From UBA6623 sp965238125 (GTDB taxonomy: Bacteria; Acidobacteriota; Terriglobia; Bryobacterales; UBA6623), in contig OZ250179.1 of NCBI GenBank assembly GCA_965238125.1, positions 3,906,001-3,970,000 on the forward strand: DNA of 64,000 nucleotides. Direction: 5' to 3'. Each line of letters starts with the position of its first letter. Within the stretch, counting starts at the first letter, position 1. The notes under the pieces were generated by a model that worked only from the letters and a program-made list of their open reading frames with translations, ran no database searches and had not been told where the DNA came from. A program made the position numbers and the translations under genes. Below, one piece after another: positions 45,746-55,600 of this stretch.

Positions 45746-46067
45746 GACGGAGACGGAATGTAACCTCGAATTGTAGGGCAAAACCATTTCGCGGGCCAAA
45801 CAGCAGGCTGATCAGCCCCGAAGTTCTTTTCTCAGTTTACTCGGTCCGACCCATCCGAAGAAAACCCTCCGGATTGTTCGTTTAAGATTATGCCTACGAG
45901 CCAAGAAACGTACGTCCGTTTCCAGTCCGAGCCCGCCGAAGCAGCAACCGACTCGCCGGGCGCAAGAAGCCGGAGGATACTCAAAGACCCTACAGTCGCT
46001 CGGGCGCCGGTTAACGGGCGAGAGTTATCCCCTGCCGCGCACACGTCTCGGCGCGGCACAAAGCCGG
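45746..46067. other. Gene-free region between two minus-strand genes
   Basis: These 322 bases show no convincing gene. The promoter of the DUF1549/1553 operon should lie in its left third. An ORF on the plus strand is GC-driven and overlaps the response-regulator gene. No riboswitch or palindrome is clear. Confidence 0.4.
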
Positions 46068-46493
46068 CTACGCGGTCTGGGCCTTGCTCGCGGCTTTTCG
46101 CTCCGCCCCCAGGCGCGACGCTCGCGACGCTCGGGTGGCGCCCTCCACCACTCGCCTCACTTCCGATCTCTCGTAGGGTTCCACCAGCAGGTCATACCCG
46201 CCCCGCCAAAGCACCTCCGACCAGCAGGCCTCATCCGGGTGGAAGGCATGGACCACGACACTGGCACGGAGGCTCCGATTCACCGGGAATCGCAACAAAT
46301 CGCTCCAATTCGCATCGGCAAGTGTCAAATCGGTGATCACGACGTCAATGTTCGGGTCGCTTTCGAGCCGTTTGCGGGCTTCTCGAAAGTTTCCGCTGAC
46401 CTTCACGGCCGCCTGCATCAAATCGAGTTCGAAAAGTAGGGAGGATTGCCGCTTTACGGGGGACATGACGACCAAAACCGCCGGTCTCTTCAT
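46068..46493 (-). CDS. Receiver-like (REC) single-domain protein
   Basis: 141 residues. PAVLVVMSPVKRQSSLLFELDL, the phosphorylation-site-like strand IDVVITDLTLADANW, ASVVVHAFHPDE and GGYDLLVEPYERSEVRRVV follow the CheY fold. The acidic pair normally in strand 1 (DD) is replaced by MSP, so phosphorylation chemistry is doubtful, and it may be an atypical or pseudo-receiver. The Lys of the usual KP near the end of strand 5 is replaced by EP. GGAGAGG precedes the ATG. A longer start at 46670 is not supported. No kinase is adjacent. Confidence 0.7.
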   Translation of the reverse strand: MKRPAVLVVMSPVKRQSSLLFELDLMQAAVKVSGNFREARKRLESDPNIDVVITDLTLADANWSDLLRFPVNRSLRASVVVHAFHPDEACWSEVLWRGGYDLLVEPYERSEVRRVVEGATRASRASRLGAERKAASKAQTA

Positions 46494-46668
46494 CGTCCAT
46501 TCCTCTCCGCCCACTTTCTTGGACAGCTCTAGCCCGGCAAGCATGCAGCACCTCCTCGCTACACCCAAAGATCGGCTGCATGTCGAGTTTCGTTCAGGGC
46601 CGTGCGTGCGAAGCGGCCGGAAAACATGCCAAGCTGAGACCGAGCCCCGTCGACGGGGCTTGGATTCC

Positions 46669-47856
46669 ATGATGCCAATCGTTCGACCCCTGACGATTCT
46701 TTGATTGTTGCTGTTGCTCGGGGCGGCGTTGCTTCTCGCTCTTGTTGTCCTCCTTTACACCCAGGTCCAGGAGCACGAGGGCTATTTTTCGCCCGTCTAC
46801 TCGCCGGACGGAACCGCGGTTTACTTCATTCACCGCGAATCGCAGGGGCTGGTGACCGGGTTTGGCTGGGAATCCTTTACGCCGCCGGCCCATGTCTTCG
46901 TCTGGAAAGACCGTTTTTCGCTGCGAAAACTCGATCAGGCGAGCGGCGCGGTCGAGACGCTGCACCGTTGGCCGGACTCGCCGATTGAAGGCCGCCACAT
47001 TCGCACCTATCGAGGGAGAGCCTTCACCTACCCTCGCACGAGGCTGTCCTGGGTCGAAGGCGCTCAACTCGAATACAAAATCAGTCTCAGTATCCCCGTT
47101 CAGCCGAGCGCCGAACAGCATTACGTCAGCCGCATGTGGAATAACGTGGAAAATCGCCTCATTGAAGAGGGGGATTGGACCCAGGGTTGGACTTCGACCG
47201 CGGGAGACGACGTGTCGCCGCTCTCCGCCGATTGGGAATTAATTCTCGCCAAAGGGAGCGAAACTTATCCCTGCGCCGTCGCCGCCTTCAATTCCCGCGA
47301 GCAAACCGTACGGGTACTGCTGGAGACGGACGGATGCCCCGACGTCTATCCCGACGGCATCCGCGCGGCCGACCTTGCACCCCAAGCACGCCGGCCCTCG
47401 ATCGAGCGCATCCAAGAACTTACTGACGTTCAGGAACGGTTGACGCAGGAATCGCTCGACGCGGGAATGTCGGAATACGAAGCGTCACTTCACGTCAGCC
47501 GCCGCATGCGGGATCTCGGCTACTATCCCAAGCCGCCGCAGCTGATCGCCCGCCGACTCGGGGCCGACGAGGCCGAGCGATTCCGGCGGGAAGGCGACCA
47601 GGCCGCCCTATTCCCCATCGAGGAAATGCAATTTCGCGTGGGCCTCTTCACCGACATCGAAAAGGCGACCGACAACCCCGGCGAAGAGTTCGACAAGGCC
47701 GGAAAATATATCATTCACAGCGACTACACGACCAGCCAATCACTGAACGCTTTCCTCGACGCGGAGACGAAAACCTTTTACGTCGAACGCAGCGGGGAGA
47801 TTTACGAAATGACGATCACAGAACGCGAGGAAGCTCGACGCCGCCCCAACCCGTGA
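46669..47856 (+). CDS. Membrane-anchored protein, unknown, with TGA in the leader frame
   Basis: From TTG 46705 the frame gives 383 residues, opening with an LLLLGAALLLALVVLLYTQ membrane anchor. Directly in front, in the same frame, ATG ATG CCA ATC GTT CGA CCC CTG ACG ATT CTT is followed by TGA at 46702-46704. This looks like the natural N-terminus of the anchor (MMPIVRPLTIL before LLLLLG), cut by a TGA. Either the TTG is used or the gene is damaged. The body has a periplasmic beta-propeller-like start (YFSPVYSPDGTAVYFIHRES), then YKISLSIPVQPSAEQHYVSRMWNN, and a C-terminal charged segment. No family recognised. Confidence 0.6.
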
Positions 47857-47957
47857 AGCCGGCAACCGCGCGCGGGGGGCCGAGAAATCGAAGCAAGGCG
47901 TGGACGGAAGTCCACGCTCCCGCTCGCGCCGCCTATTCCTCGGTCACGTTACCCCGC

Positions 47958-49325
47958 TCAGGACCCGCCCGCGATGCCCAGCGCCTTCATTTTGCGGTAG
48001 AGGTGGCTGCGTTCGAGCCCCAGTGCTTCCGCCGTGCGCGACATGTTGCCGCCGAGTTCATCCAGCGTTTTCAGGACGTAATCGCGTTCATAGGCTTTGC
48101 GGGCTTCTTCCAAACTGGCGAAACGAGCCTGCCGCCGAGCCCTGTCCGCCGTGCGTCTCTCGCTCGAGAGCCCCAGTTCACCGACCCCGATCTCGGTCTG
48201 CGCGGTCATGATGACGACTCGTTCCATCAGGTTGCGAAGCTCGCGCACGTTCCCAGGCCAGCTTCGCGTCGACAGCGCTTCCCTCGCCTCGGCGGTCAGC
48301 CGCCGCGGCCGGCGCCCGTAGGCCGAGCAAAACTCGTCGAGAAAGTATCCCGCCAGCATCGGGATATCTTCCTCGCGCTCGCGCAACGGCGGAACATGGA
48401 ACGGAATCACGTTGAGGCGATAGAAGAGGTCTTCGCGGAAATTGCCGCGCTCGATCTCCTCTTCAAGGTCTTTGTTCGTCGCCGCGATGACGCGGGTGTC
48501 GACTTGCACCGTCCGCGACGACCCAACCGGTTCGAAGCGCTGCTCTTCGAGTACCCGCAGCACTTTGGCCTGGGTCTTGAGGCTCATGTCGCCGACTTCG
48601 TCGAGGAACAACGTCCCGCCGTCCGCCTTCTGAAACTTGCCTGTCTTGTCCTCATGCGCCCCGGTGAACGACCCCTTGCGATGCCCGAACAGTTCGCTTT
48701 CGATCAGCTCTTCGGGAATGGCGGCGCAGTTGACCTCGATAAAGGCCCCGTCGGCGCGGCGGCTCTGGGCGTGCAGCGCGCGGGCAACCAGCTCCTTGCC
48801 CGAACCGCTCTCGCCGAAGATCAAAATGCGGCCGTTGGTCGGGGCCATCAAGGCCAGCTGTTGCCGCAGAGCCTTGATCTGAATGCTCTCGCCGATGATG
48901 TCGTAACGGGAAGGCAGCTGCGCCCGCAGGTTGGTATTCTCCGCCAACAAGCAGCGGTGCTCGAAAGCGTTCTTGACGGTAACCGTGACTTTTTCAAGCG
49001 ACAGCGGCTTCTCGAGAAAATCCAGAGCACCCAGCTTCGTAGCCCGGACCGCGGTTTCAATTGTTCCGTGGCCGGAGATCACCACCACTACCGGACGTTG
49101 GGAGACATCCAGCCCGCCGATGCGCTCAAGCGTTTTGAGCCCGTCGATCGTCGGCAGCCAAATGTCGAGTAAAACAACGGGATAGTTCTTGGATTGGAGG
49201 AAGCGCAAGCACTCCTCGCCGGTTTCCACGGCGTCGACCTCATATCCCTCGTCTTCGAGAATCCCGGTCAGCGATTCCCGAATGCCGATTTCGTCGTCAA
49301 CGACAAGAACCCGTTTCCGCATCAA
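47958..49325 (-). CDS. ntrX: NtrX-type sigma54 response regulator
   Basis: 455 residues: receiver domain (VLVVDDEIGIRESL, VVLLDIWLPTIDGL with phospho-Asp, GALDFLEKPLSLEKV), AAA+ domain (IFGESGSGKELVARAL, SELFGHRKGSFTGAHEDKTG with the sigma54-contacting GSFTGA loop, GGTLFLDEVGDMSL Walker B, FREDLFYRLNVIPFHVPPLREREEDI, WPGNVRELRNLMERVVI) and a Fis-type HTH (NMSRTAEALGLERSHLYRKMKALGI). GSFTGA in place of GAFTGA is a known natural variant. The ATG overlaps the kinase gene stop in an ATGA pattern. Likely targets are sigma54 promoters for envelope or nitrogen functions. Confidence 0.93.
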   Translation of the reverse strand: MMRKRVLVVDDEIGIRESLTGILEDEGYEVDAVETGEECLRFLQSKNYPVVLLDIWLPTIDGLKTLERIGGLDVSQRPVVVVISGHGTIETAVRATKLGALDFLEKPLSLEKVTVTVKNAFEHRCLLAENTNLRAQLPSRYDIIGESIQIKALRQQLALMAPTNGRILIFGESGSGKELVARALHAQSRRADGAFIEVNCAAIPEELIESELFGHRKGSFTGAHEDKTGKFQKADGGTLFLDEVGDMSLKTQAKVLRVLEEQRFEPVGSSRTVQVDTRVIAATNKDLEEEIERGNFREDLFYRLNVIPFHVPPLREREEDIPMLAGYFLDEFCSAYGRRPRRLTAEAREALSTRSWPGNVRELRNLMERVVIMTAQTEIGVGELGLSSERRTADRARRQARFASLEEARKAYERDYVLKTLDELGGNMSRTAEALGLERSHLYRKMKALGIAGGS

Positions 49326-51571
49326 GCACTCACTCCGGCGGGAGCGGCAACGCGGCTTGCCGCCGTCGGCACGTCGACAATAAATCGGCTGCCTGTCGGG
49401 CTGCGGTCTTCCACGCGAATGGCGGCGTGATGCTCACTGAGAATGCGGTTGACGATCGCCAACCCCAACCCGGTGCCGCGCCGCTTGGTCGAGAAATAGG
49501 GCAGGAAGAGCTTCTCTTTGTCCTCGGCGGAAATGCCCTGGCCCGAGTCGGCGACGACGATCTCGACGTGCTCGGGATCAAGGCCGGCGGCGGTGTGGAT
49601 GGAAATCTCACGAACCAGCGATTCCTCGACCGCCGCAGCGGCATTGTCGATCAAGTTCACCAGCACGCGCTTGAACTGCTCGGGGTCGATGAACACGGCG
49701 GGAAGGTCCGCGCCCAGGTCCTTGTCGATGCGCACGCCCTCCAGCCTGCCTTCGAAAACGTCGAGCGCGTCGGCGACCACGGCGTTGAGATCGGCTTCGC
49801 GGGGCTGGGCGGCGGGCAGCCTGGCGAACTGCGCGAATTCATTGACCAGCGTTCCCAGGGTGCCGACCTCCCGCACGATCGTCGAGGTGCACTTGTCGAG
49901 GCTTTCCTCCAGCTCGCGGCGCCGTGCCGGGTCGTCCGTCATCCCGAAGCGATCGACGAGCCGACTCATGCGTTCGGCGGAGAGGGCGATCGGCGTCAGC
50001 GGGTTCTTGATTTCGTGCGCCAGGCGGCGGGCCACTTCGGTCCAGGCCTCGGTTTTTTGGGCGCGCAACAGCTCGGTCGTGTCTTCGACGACGATCACAA
50101 ACCCGGGCGGCGGCGCCGGGGCGGCGGCTTCTTTTTCGAGCGCCGAGACGGTCACCGAGGCATGGAGCAACCTTCCCCGGTTTTGGAAGACGAACTCGCG
50201 GTTGGCCAACCCGGTACGGCGGGCGCGCTTCATCATGTGGCGCAGCTCGTCGTGGTCCTCGGCGGAAAACAGGTCTTCGAGTCGGTGCGCCCGCTCGACC
50301 TTTTCGCCCGAGAAGATCGCATCGAGACCGGCGTTGACCTTCTGAATCGCGCCGTCGTCGGAAACCGACATCACGCCGGGCGTGATGCTTTCGAGAATGG
50401 CGTCGATGAAACGCCGCCGAGCGTCAAGCTCCGCGTTGGCGCCGGCCAGATGGGCGTTGCTTTGTTCCAGCTTGCGGCGGTGCGACTCGAGTTGCTGCGT
50501 CATGCGGTTGAATGACTGCACCAGCGCCCCCAACTCGTCCACGGCCGTGGTTTTTACGCGATAGTCGAGGTGGCCGCTCGATAGCTCACCGGTGGCTTCG
50601 ACGAGCGCCTCGATGGGCACAATGATTTGCTTCGAAAGAAACAGCGCCAACCAGGTCGCGACGAAGAGAACGAAAAGAGCGACCAAGGCCAAAATACCGA
50701 AATACAAATAGCGATACTCGCGATGTTCGCGTTGCAGCGTGGCGTAGTGGCGAACCTGCTTTTCCATTTCCGCGCTGCGCTCGAGTAAGTCATCGGGAAT
50801 CCGCCAGGCGACTACAACGCGGCTACCGCTTCCGCCGCCGACGGGCGCTCCGGCCACGATCCGATTGCCGTCAAGCACCGAGAAAACCCCACTCCCCCGC
50901 TCCGACTCGGGAGCCGAATCAAGAGGCCCCCCCACCGACCCTTCGATCAAGTCCCCGGAACGAAACTCCACCCAGGGCTTGGTCTCGCCGTTGCGAAGCA
51001 GCGCGACGTAGTGGGCATGGATCACCTCGGCGAGGCCTTTGAGCCGCGAGCCGGCCTGCGCACGGGTCTCGCTCGGGTCTTCGGCGGAGAGCGCCGCGAT
51101 TTCGGGCAACGAGGCGATCCAGGCCGCGTCGTTTTCCGTCTTCTCGCGCATCATCTCTTGGAGCTGACGAACCAACTCTTCGGAGCTTTTTTGAATTTGG
51201 ATCGTCGGCTGGCTGAACCATTTGTCGAGAGTGCGGTTCAGCACCACGAAGGAAAACCAAGCCAGGCACAGCACCGGCACGATCGAAAGCGCGAAAGCCC
51301 CCAGCACCAGCTTGGTCTTGATGCGCGACCCCAGCCGATTGTCACGACGTTCAAAATAAAGCCGCAGCAGCAGCCGAAAGACGATGAACCCGAGCGTGAC
51401 GACGCCCAGCACCACCAGCGTCGAAATCGCCCAAAGCACCACCGTTTCCGTCGGGCCGCTGGGGCTGAATTCACCGAAATCGAGAGAGGTCTGCCAGAAG
51501 GCGAGGAAGACCAGCACGACGAGCAGGATGCTCGACGACGCCAAGGAAATCCGCTGATGCTTCCGTTCCAT
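49322..51571 (-). CDS. ntrY: NtrY-type membrane histidine kinase
   Basis: 749 residues. Membrane spans lie near residues 12-28, 44-67, 89-114 (LVLGAFALSIVPVLCLAWFSFVV) and 290-312. They are followed by a HAMP segment (KQIIVPIEALVEATGELSSGHLDYRV), a PAS region (RRFIDAILESITPGVMSVSDDG), the phospho-acceptor helix ARRLAHEIKNPLTPIALSAERM and the ATP-binding domain (VLVNLIDNAAAAVEESL, VADSGQGISAEDKEKLFLPYFSTKRRGTGLGLAIVNRI). Sensor of an unknown envelope or nitrogen cue, signalling to the ntrX product. A 192-base divergent spacer separates it from the DinB gene. Confidence 0.93.
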   Translation of the reverse strand: MERKHQRISLASSSILLVVLVFLAFWQTSLDFGEFSPSGPTETVVLWAISTLVVLGVVTLGFIVFRLLLRLYFERRDNRLGSRIKTKLVLGAFALSIVPVLCLAWFSFVVLNRTLDKWFSQPTIQIQKSSEELVRQLQEMMREKTENDAAWIASLPEIAALSAEDPSETRAQAGSRLKGLAEVIHAHYVALLRNGETKPWVEFRSGDLIEGSVGGPLDSAPESERGSGVFSVLDGNRIVAGAPVGGGSGSRVVVAWRIPDDLLERSAEMEKQVRHYATLQREHREYRYLYFGILALVALFVLFVATWLALFLSKQIIVPIEALVEATGELSSGHLDYRVKTTAVDELGALVQSFNRMTQQLESHRRKLEQSNAHLAGANAELDARRRFIDAILESITPGVMSVSDDGAIQKVNAGLDAIFSGEKVERAHRLEDLFSAEDHDELRHMMKRARRTGLANREFVFQNRGRLLHASVTVSALEKEAAAPAPPPGFVIVVEDTTELLRAQKTEAWTEVARRLAHEIKNPLTPIALSAERMSRLVDRFGMTDDPARRRELEESLDKCTSTIVREVGTLGTLVNEFAQFARLPAAQPREADLNAVVADALDVFEGRLEGVRIDKDLGADLPAVFIDPEQFKRVLVNLIDNAAAAVEESLVREISIHTAAGLDPEHVEIVVADSGQGISAEDKEKLFLPYFSTKRRGTGLGLAIVNRILSEHHAAIRVEDRSPTGSRFIVDVPTAASRVAAPAGVSA

Positions 51572-51763
51572 GGCGATTCTTCGGAGGGCCGAAAACCGGC
51601 CCGCCGGACCCGTTGCCGGCGTTCCTTTTCGGTTTTCCGTGGGACGCGCAGACGCCCTGAAAACGTCGGAACTGAGTATAACAAAGGGACTTGGTCGATC
51701 TTTGTCGCCCAGGCGGGAATGAGCTGCAATAACTATTAACGCCCGTCAACAGAAGAATCAAAC

Positions 51764-52366
51764 ATGAAATACGAATTCCTCATCGATACCTACGAAACCG
51801 AGCGCTTGAAGGTCCTCAGCGTGTGGAGCATGTTTCGCGACGAGGATCTGTCGCGCCGGCCGCACGCGACCGACCCTCGCGGGCGCAGCGTTCATGAGCA
51901 CTTTGTCCACCAATGCGTTGGGGAAAACCTGTGGTTCCTCAACATTCTGGGGATCGATGTCGGCGCACCGCCCCTACCGGCCGAGGAAACGCGTCTGGAG
52001 TTTATTCGCCGCTACGCCGAGGACTCCGGTAAACGCTTGCAAGCCCTGCGGGAGAAACCCGACGGCTGGTGGGAAGAGGAAGTGAAGTTTTTCGATACTC
52101 GCCGCTCGCGAGCTTGGGTTATGGTGCGCCGCATCGCCCACACCTCACACCACCGCGGTCAACAAACCGCCCTGTTGCGAGTGTTCGGTCACGACCTGCA
52201 CAGCAACTACGGACCGACCGCCGACACCGGCGGGCTGCCGGCCAACAAAGCTCTGGTTATCTATCCCTACCAGGACCTCGATGCTCTGCTCGAAGGCGAG
52301 ACCGCCGGCGGCCGCAAGGCGCCATTGCCCGGCCCGGGAGATTCTCCCGCTACTGAAAGGCCCTGA
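51764..52366 (+). CDS. DinB/YfiT-like four-helix metal-binding protein
   Basis: 200 residues. YEFLIDTYETERLKVLSVWSMF, RSVHEHFVHQCVGENLWF (first His), and VRRIAHTSHHRGQQTALLRVFG (second His cluster) are the DinB superfamily pattern with the three His that bind a divalent metal. Members act as thiol-dependent transferases or are of unknown function. The last 30 residues are Gly/Pro-rich. Confidence 0.85.
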   Translation: MKYEFLIDTYETERLKVLSVWSMFRDEDLSRRPHATDPRGRSVHEHFVHQCVGENLWFLNILGIDVGAPPLPAEETRLEFIRRYAEDSGKRLQALREKPDGWWEEEVKFFDTRRSRAWVMVRRIAHTSHHRGQQTALLRVFGHDLHSNYGPTADTGGLPANKALVIYPYQDLDALLEGETAGGRKAPLPGPGDSPATERP

Positions 52367-52406
52367 TCGCGGTTCGCGTTCGGGCTCCCGGTAAAGTCGT
52401 CGGGGG

Positions 52407-53111
52407 CTACAGCTCCTTGATCCGAATGTCCTTGAAACGAACTTCGAGCGGCGGACCCGAGTGGATTTGGGGCGCAATCACTCCTTCGCGCGCAATCGAC
52501 GCATCTTCTTCGTGGTAGTCGGCCGTCGTTTCGCCGTTGATCGAAAGACGGATATGGTCGTCGTTGGCGTAGACCTCGTAGTCATTCCAATCGTTGGGCT
52601 TGAGGATGCGGTCGATCAAGGCCGCGTCGGCCTCGACCAAGGTGATGCGGCGCCGTGACTCGTCGTAAAGATTGCCCCACCAAGTGGGTCCCCCATCGGC
52701 CTGATAGCCGATCATCTCCGTTGACCCCTCTTCGCGTTTGCTGCGAAGTTGCACGCCGGTGTTGCCGTCGTTGTTCAGCAAATGAATCTTGAAGCGCAAG
52801 ATGAAATTGCCGTAGGTCTTCTCGGTCCCCAGGAAATCGTTGTAGTCAAGTCCTGGCGAGCGACCGACCAGGGCGCCGTCCTCCACCAGCCAAAGCTTGG
52901 TGTCTCCCTCCCAACCGCTGAGGTCTTTGCCGTTGAATATCGAGACAAAGCCTTCCTCGGACGGCGGGGCGGGGGCTTCCTCGGATGTCGGGGCGGACTC
53001 TTCCACGGGATCCCCCGCGCATCGGAAAGCAGCAGCCCCCGCGGCCGTCGCGCTTCCGGCCAGAAAACGCCGACGCGATAGACGGCGGGAATAAAGAGAT
53101 GCTTGCATCAT
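52407..53111 (-). CDS. DUF1080 protein (3-keto-disaccharide hydrolase-like), Tat-exported
   Basis: 234 residues. SRRRFLAGSATAAGAAAFRCAG is a Tat-type leader, followed by an acidic Pro linker. The DUF1080 beta-sandwich follows: FVSIFNGKDLSGWEGD, FILRFKIHLLNNDGNTGVQLRSK, NDWNDYEVYANDDHIRLSINGETTADYHEED and HSGPPLEVRFKDIRIKEL. Family members hydrolyse 3-keto-glycosides or bind glycans in the periplasm. GAGAGG lies before the two ATGs. It is divergent from the GH127 gene with 226 bases between, so both may respond to the same control region. Confidence 0.9.
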   Translation of the reverse strand: MMQASLYSRRLSRRRFLAGSATAAGAAAFRCAGDPVEESAPTSEEAPAPPSEEGFVSIFNGKDLSGWEGDTKLWLVEDGALVGRSPGLDYNDFLGTEKTYGNFILRFKIHLLNNDGNTGVQLRSKREEGSTEMIGYQADGGPTWWGNLYDESRRRITLVEADAALIDRILKPNDWNDYEVYANDDHIRLSINGETTADYHEEDASIAREGVIAPQIHSGPPLEVRFKDIRIKEL

Positions 53112-53337
53112 GGACAGCCTCTCGTTCGAAAACGTTACAAGCCGACCATCCTATCGAATACGGTCACGAAATTGCTAGTCCGGCCGCTCGCGCCGCTCGA
53201 AACACCACCTTGCGCCAAAGCTGATGCGCGCGGAACGGCCGGACTCGCGCACCGCCGCACATTGACAGCGCCGGGCCTGTGTGTCTATAACCACAAGCAG
53301 ACCTCCGGCATCGCGCCGGCCCCAGGAGTTGAACGAT

Positions 53338-55296
53338 ATGCGCACATCTCTGCCGATTTTTGTCGCCGCCGCCCTCGCTTTCGCCGGTTGCGGGCCGCAA
53401 CCGGAAACACCGTCATCCACCGACAGCGCGCGCCTCGAAGCCGTGCCCTTCAACGCCGTGCAAGTCGACGATTCATTTTGGCGGCCTCGCATCGAGACCA
53501 ATCGCACCGTTACGATTCCCACGAATTTCGAGAAGAGCGCGGAGACCGGACGGATCAGCAATTTCGCTCGAGCCGGGGGGCTCGAAAAAGGTCCGCATCA
53601 GGGCAAACACTACGACGACTCCGATGTCTTCAAGATCATCGAAGGCGCCTCCTACTCGCTGGCGCAAACGCCCGACCACGAACTCGACGCCTATCTCGAC
53701 GGATTAATCGCCAAGATCGCGGCGGCGCAGGAAGACGACGGCTACCTCTACACGATCCGCACGCTGGGCGCCGCCGAGGGACACGACTATGCGGGCGATG
53801 AGCGCTGGGATTACCTGGTTCACAGCCACGAGCTCTACAACGTGGGCCACATGTACGAAGCAGCGGTTGCCCACTACCGCGCGACGGGCAAGCGCACTCT
53901 GCTCGATGTGGCGACAAAGAACGCCGACCTGATAGTGGCGAACTTCGGGCCGGGCAAGAATCACGACGTTCCCGGGCACGAGGAAATCGAGATCGGACTT
54001 GCGAAGCTCTACCAAGTCAGCGGCAAGCAAGAATATCTCGACTTGGCGAAATTCTTCGTCGACCAACGAGGCCGTCACGAGAATCGCACGCCCGGCGGCG
54101 TGCTCGGCCCCAATGATCACGGCGGAGGGCCGGAATACGCCCAAGACCACATCCCCGTCACCGAGCAAACCGAGGGCGTGGGCCACGCCGTGCGCGCGTT
54201 ATATCTCTACTCGGGTGTGGCGGATGTCGCGGCGCTCACCGCTGACGAAAGCTATCTTCCCGCCCTCGATAACCTTTGGCGCAACTTGGTCCACCAGAAA
54301 ACGTACCTGACCGGCGGGCTGGGCAGCAGCCGCAAGGGAGAGTCGTTCGGGCCGGCCTATGGATTGAAAAATGCAACGGCGTACAACGAAACCTGCGCGG
54401 CAATCGCAAGCATCCTGTGGAATCACCGCCTGTTTCTGCTGCACCGCGACGCCGCGTATCTGGACGTCCTGGAGCGGACTCTCTATAACGGCGCTCTCTC
54501 GGGCGTCGCTCTGGACGGCAACACGTTCTTCTATCCCAACCCGCTCGCCGCCGACGGCAAGACGAAATTCAATCAGGGAACGGCAACGCGCGCGCCGTGG
54601 TTTTCAACGTCCTGTTGCCCGACGAACATTTCGCGCTTTCTACCGTCGATGCCGGGATACCTTTACGCCACCCAGGGCAGTGACCTCTACATCAATCTTT
54701 TCGCCGGCAGCCGCGCGGAGGTCGAAACCGCGTCCAACCGCCTCGCGGTCACCCAACAAACCGAATACCCCTGGGAAGGCGACGTGAGCATTTCGATCAA
54801 GCCTGAGCGGGTGGAGGAATTCACGGTCTACCTGAGGGTTCCCGGATGGGCGCGCGGCGAAGTCTTGCCGGGCGGCTTGTACAGCTACGCCGAGAAGCCT
54901 GGGGCGGTTTCGATCGAAGTGAACGGCGACGCCGTGCCGGTCGAGCTCGAGCGAGGTTTCGCCCGCATCCGCCGCAACTGGCATGCCGACGATACGATTC
55001 GGCTGCGCCTGCCCACCGAAGTTCGCCGCGTCACGAGCCGCGAGGAAGTCGCTGAAAACAGCGGTCGCGAGGCCGTCGAGAGAGGCCCGCTGGTTTACTG
55101 TGTCGAGGGCGTCGACAACGGCGGGTCAGTCGAAGGAGTGAGCCTCGGCCCCGACGCGGAATTTGTCGTAAGCCGCCGCGACGATCTGCTCGGCGGCATC
55201 AACGTCGTCGAGTGGAACGGCTTTACCGCCGTGCCCTACTACGCCTGGTCCAACCGCGGCGCGGGCGATATGGCTGTCTGGCTTCCGGCGAAGTGA
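53338..55296 (+). CDS. GH127 beta-L-arabinofuranosidase-like lipoprotein
   Basis: 652 residues from the ATG at 53338. A lipoprotein signal (VAAALAFAGCGPQ) places it in the envelope. The (alpha/alpha)6 barrel opens with VDDSFWRPRIETNRTVTIP. WDYLVHSHELYNVGHMYEAAV, LTGGLGSSRKGESFGPAYGL, NATAYNETCAAIASILWNHRLF and FSTSCCPTNISRFLPSMPGYLYA follow. The catalytic nucleophile Cys in SCCPTN and the zinc-binding Glu/Cys (YNETCA in place of the usual YGETCA) are kept. C-terminal beta domains follow. Predicted to remove terminal arabinofuranose or related sugars. The longer start at 53281 has no ribosome binding site. Confidence 0.92.
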   Translation: MRTSLPIFVAAALAFAGCGPQPETPSSTDSARLEAVPFNAVQVDDSFWRPRIETNRTVTIPTNFEKSAETGRISNFARAGGLEKGPHQGKHYDDSDVFKIIEGASYSLAQTPDHELDAYLDGLIAKIAAAQEDDGYLYTIRTLGAAEGHDYAGDERWDYLVHSHELYNVGHMYEAAVAHYRATGKRTLLDVATKNADLIVANFGPGKNHDVPGHEEIEIGLAKLYQVSGKQEYLDLAKFFVDQRGRHENRTPGGVLGPNDHGGGPEYAQDHIPVTEQTEGVGHAVRALYLYSGVADVAALTADESYLPALDNLWRNLVHQKTYLTGGLGSSRKGESFGPAYGLKNATAYNETCAAIASILWNHRLFLLHRDAAYLDVLERTLYNGALSGVALDGNTFFYPNPLAADGKTKFNQGTATRAPWFSTSCCPTNISRFLPSMPGYLYATQGSDLYINLFAGSRAEVETASNRLAVTQQTEYPWEGDVSISIKPERVEEFTVYLRVPGWARGEVLPGGLYSYAEKPGAVSIEVNGDAVPVELERGFARIRRNWHADDTIRLRLPTEVRRVTSREEVAENSGREAVERGPLVYCVEGVDNGGSVEGVSLGPDAEFVVSRRDDLLGGINVVEWNGFTAVPYYAWSNRGAGDMAVWLPAK

Positions 55297-55378
55297 CGGG
55301 GCTGAGCGGCCGATCGAATCTTGATTATCGACTTCCGGTTTTCGTCAGGCGGCACTTTCCGAGGGTTAGGATGGGGAC

Positions 55379-55566
55379 ATGAGTACGAAGCTCGAAAAAC
55401 GGCCCGAAAAATCCATTCCGCGGCCGCCCAAAGCGAGAGCCGGGCTGTCTAAGGCGGCGGTTGACCGCTGTATCGCCGAAGGGTTGGAAGACATTCGGAA
55501 TGGATAAAAGGCCCTTACAGCGATGGCGATAGCTTCTTGAAGGCACTGCGCGACGATGCAACCTGA
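55379..55566 (+). pseudogene. Degenerate antitoxin gene, frameshifted
   Basis: The ATG frame gives 42 residues ending AVDRCIAEGLEDIRNG and TAA. A second frame resumes at once with KGPYSDGDSFLKALRDDAT and stop, which is a normal antitoxin end. One frameshift in ATGGATAAAAGG explains both. The partner toxin follows 35 bases later and is also broken. By shape it resembles short antitoxins of RelE-type pairs. Confidence 0.6.
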
Positions 55567-55600
55567 GACTTTCGCGGCTCCCTCCTTTCTGTAACTGAGC

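Noticed and set aside
45890..46336. 148-codon plus-strand ORF
   Set aside because: Overlaps the receiver-like gene, rich in Arg/Pro/Ser, no ribosome binding site.
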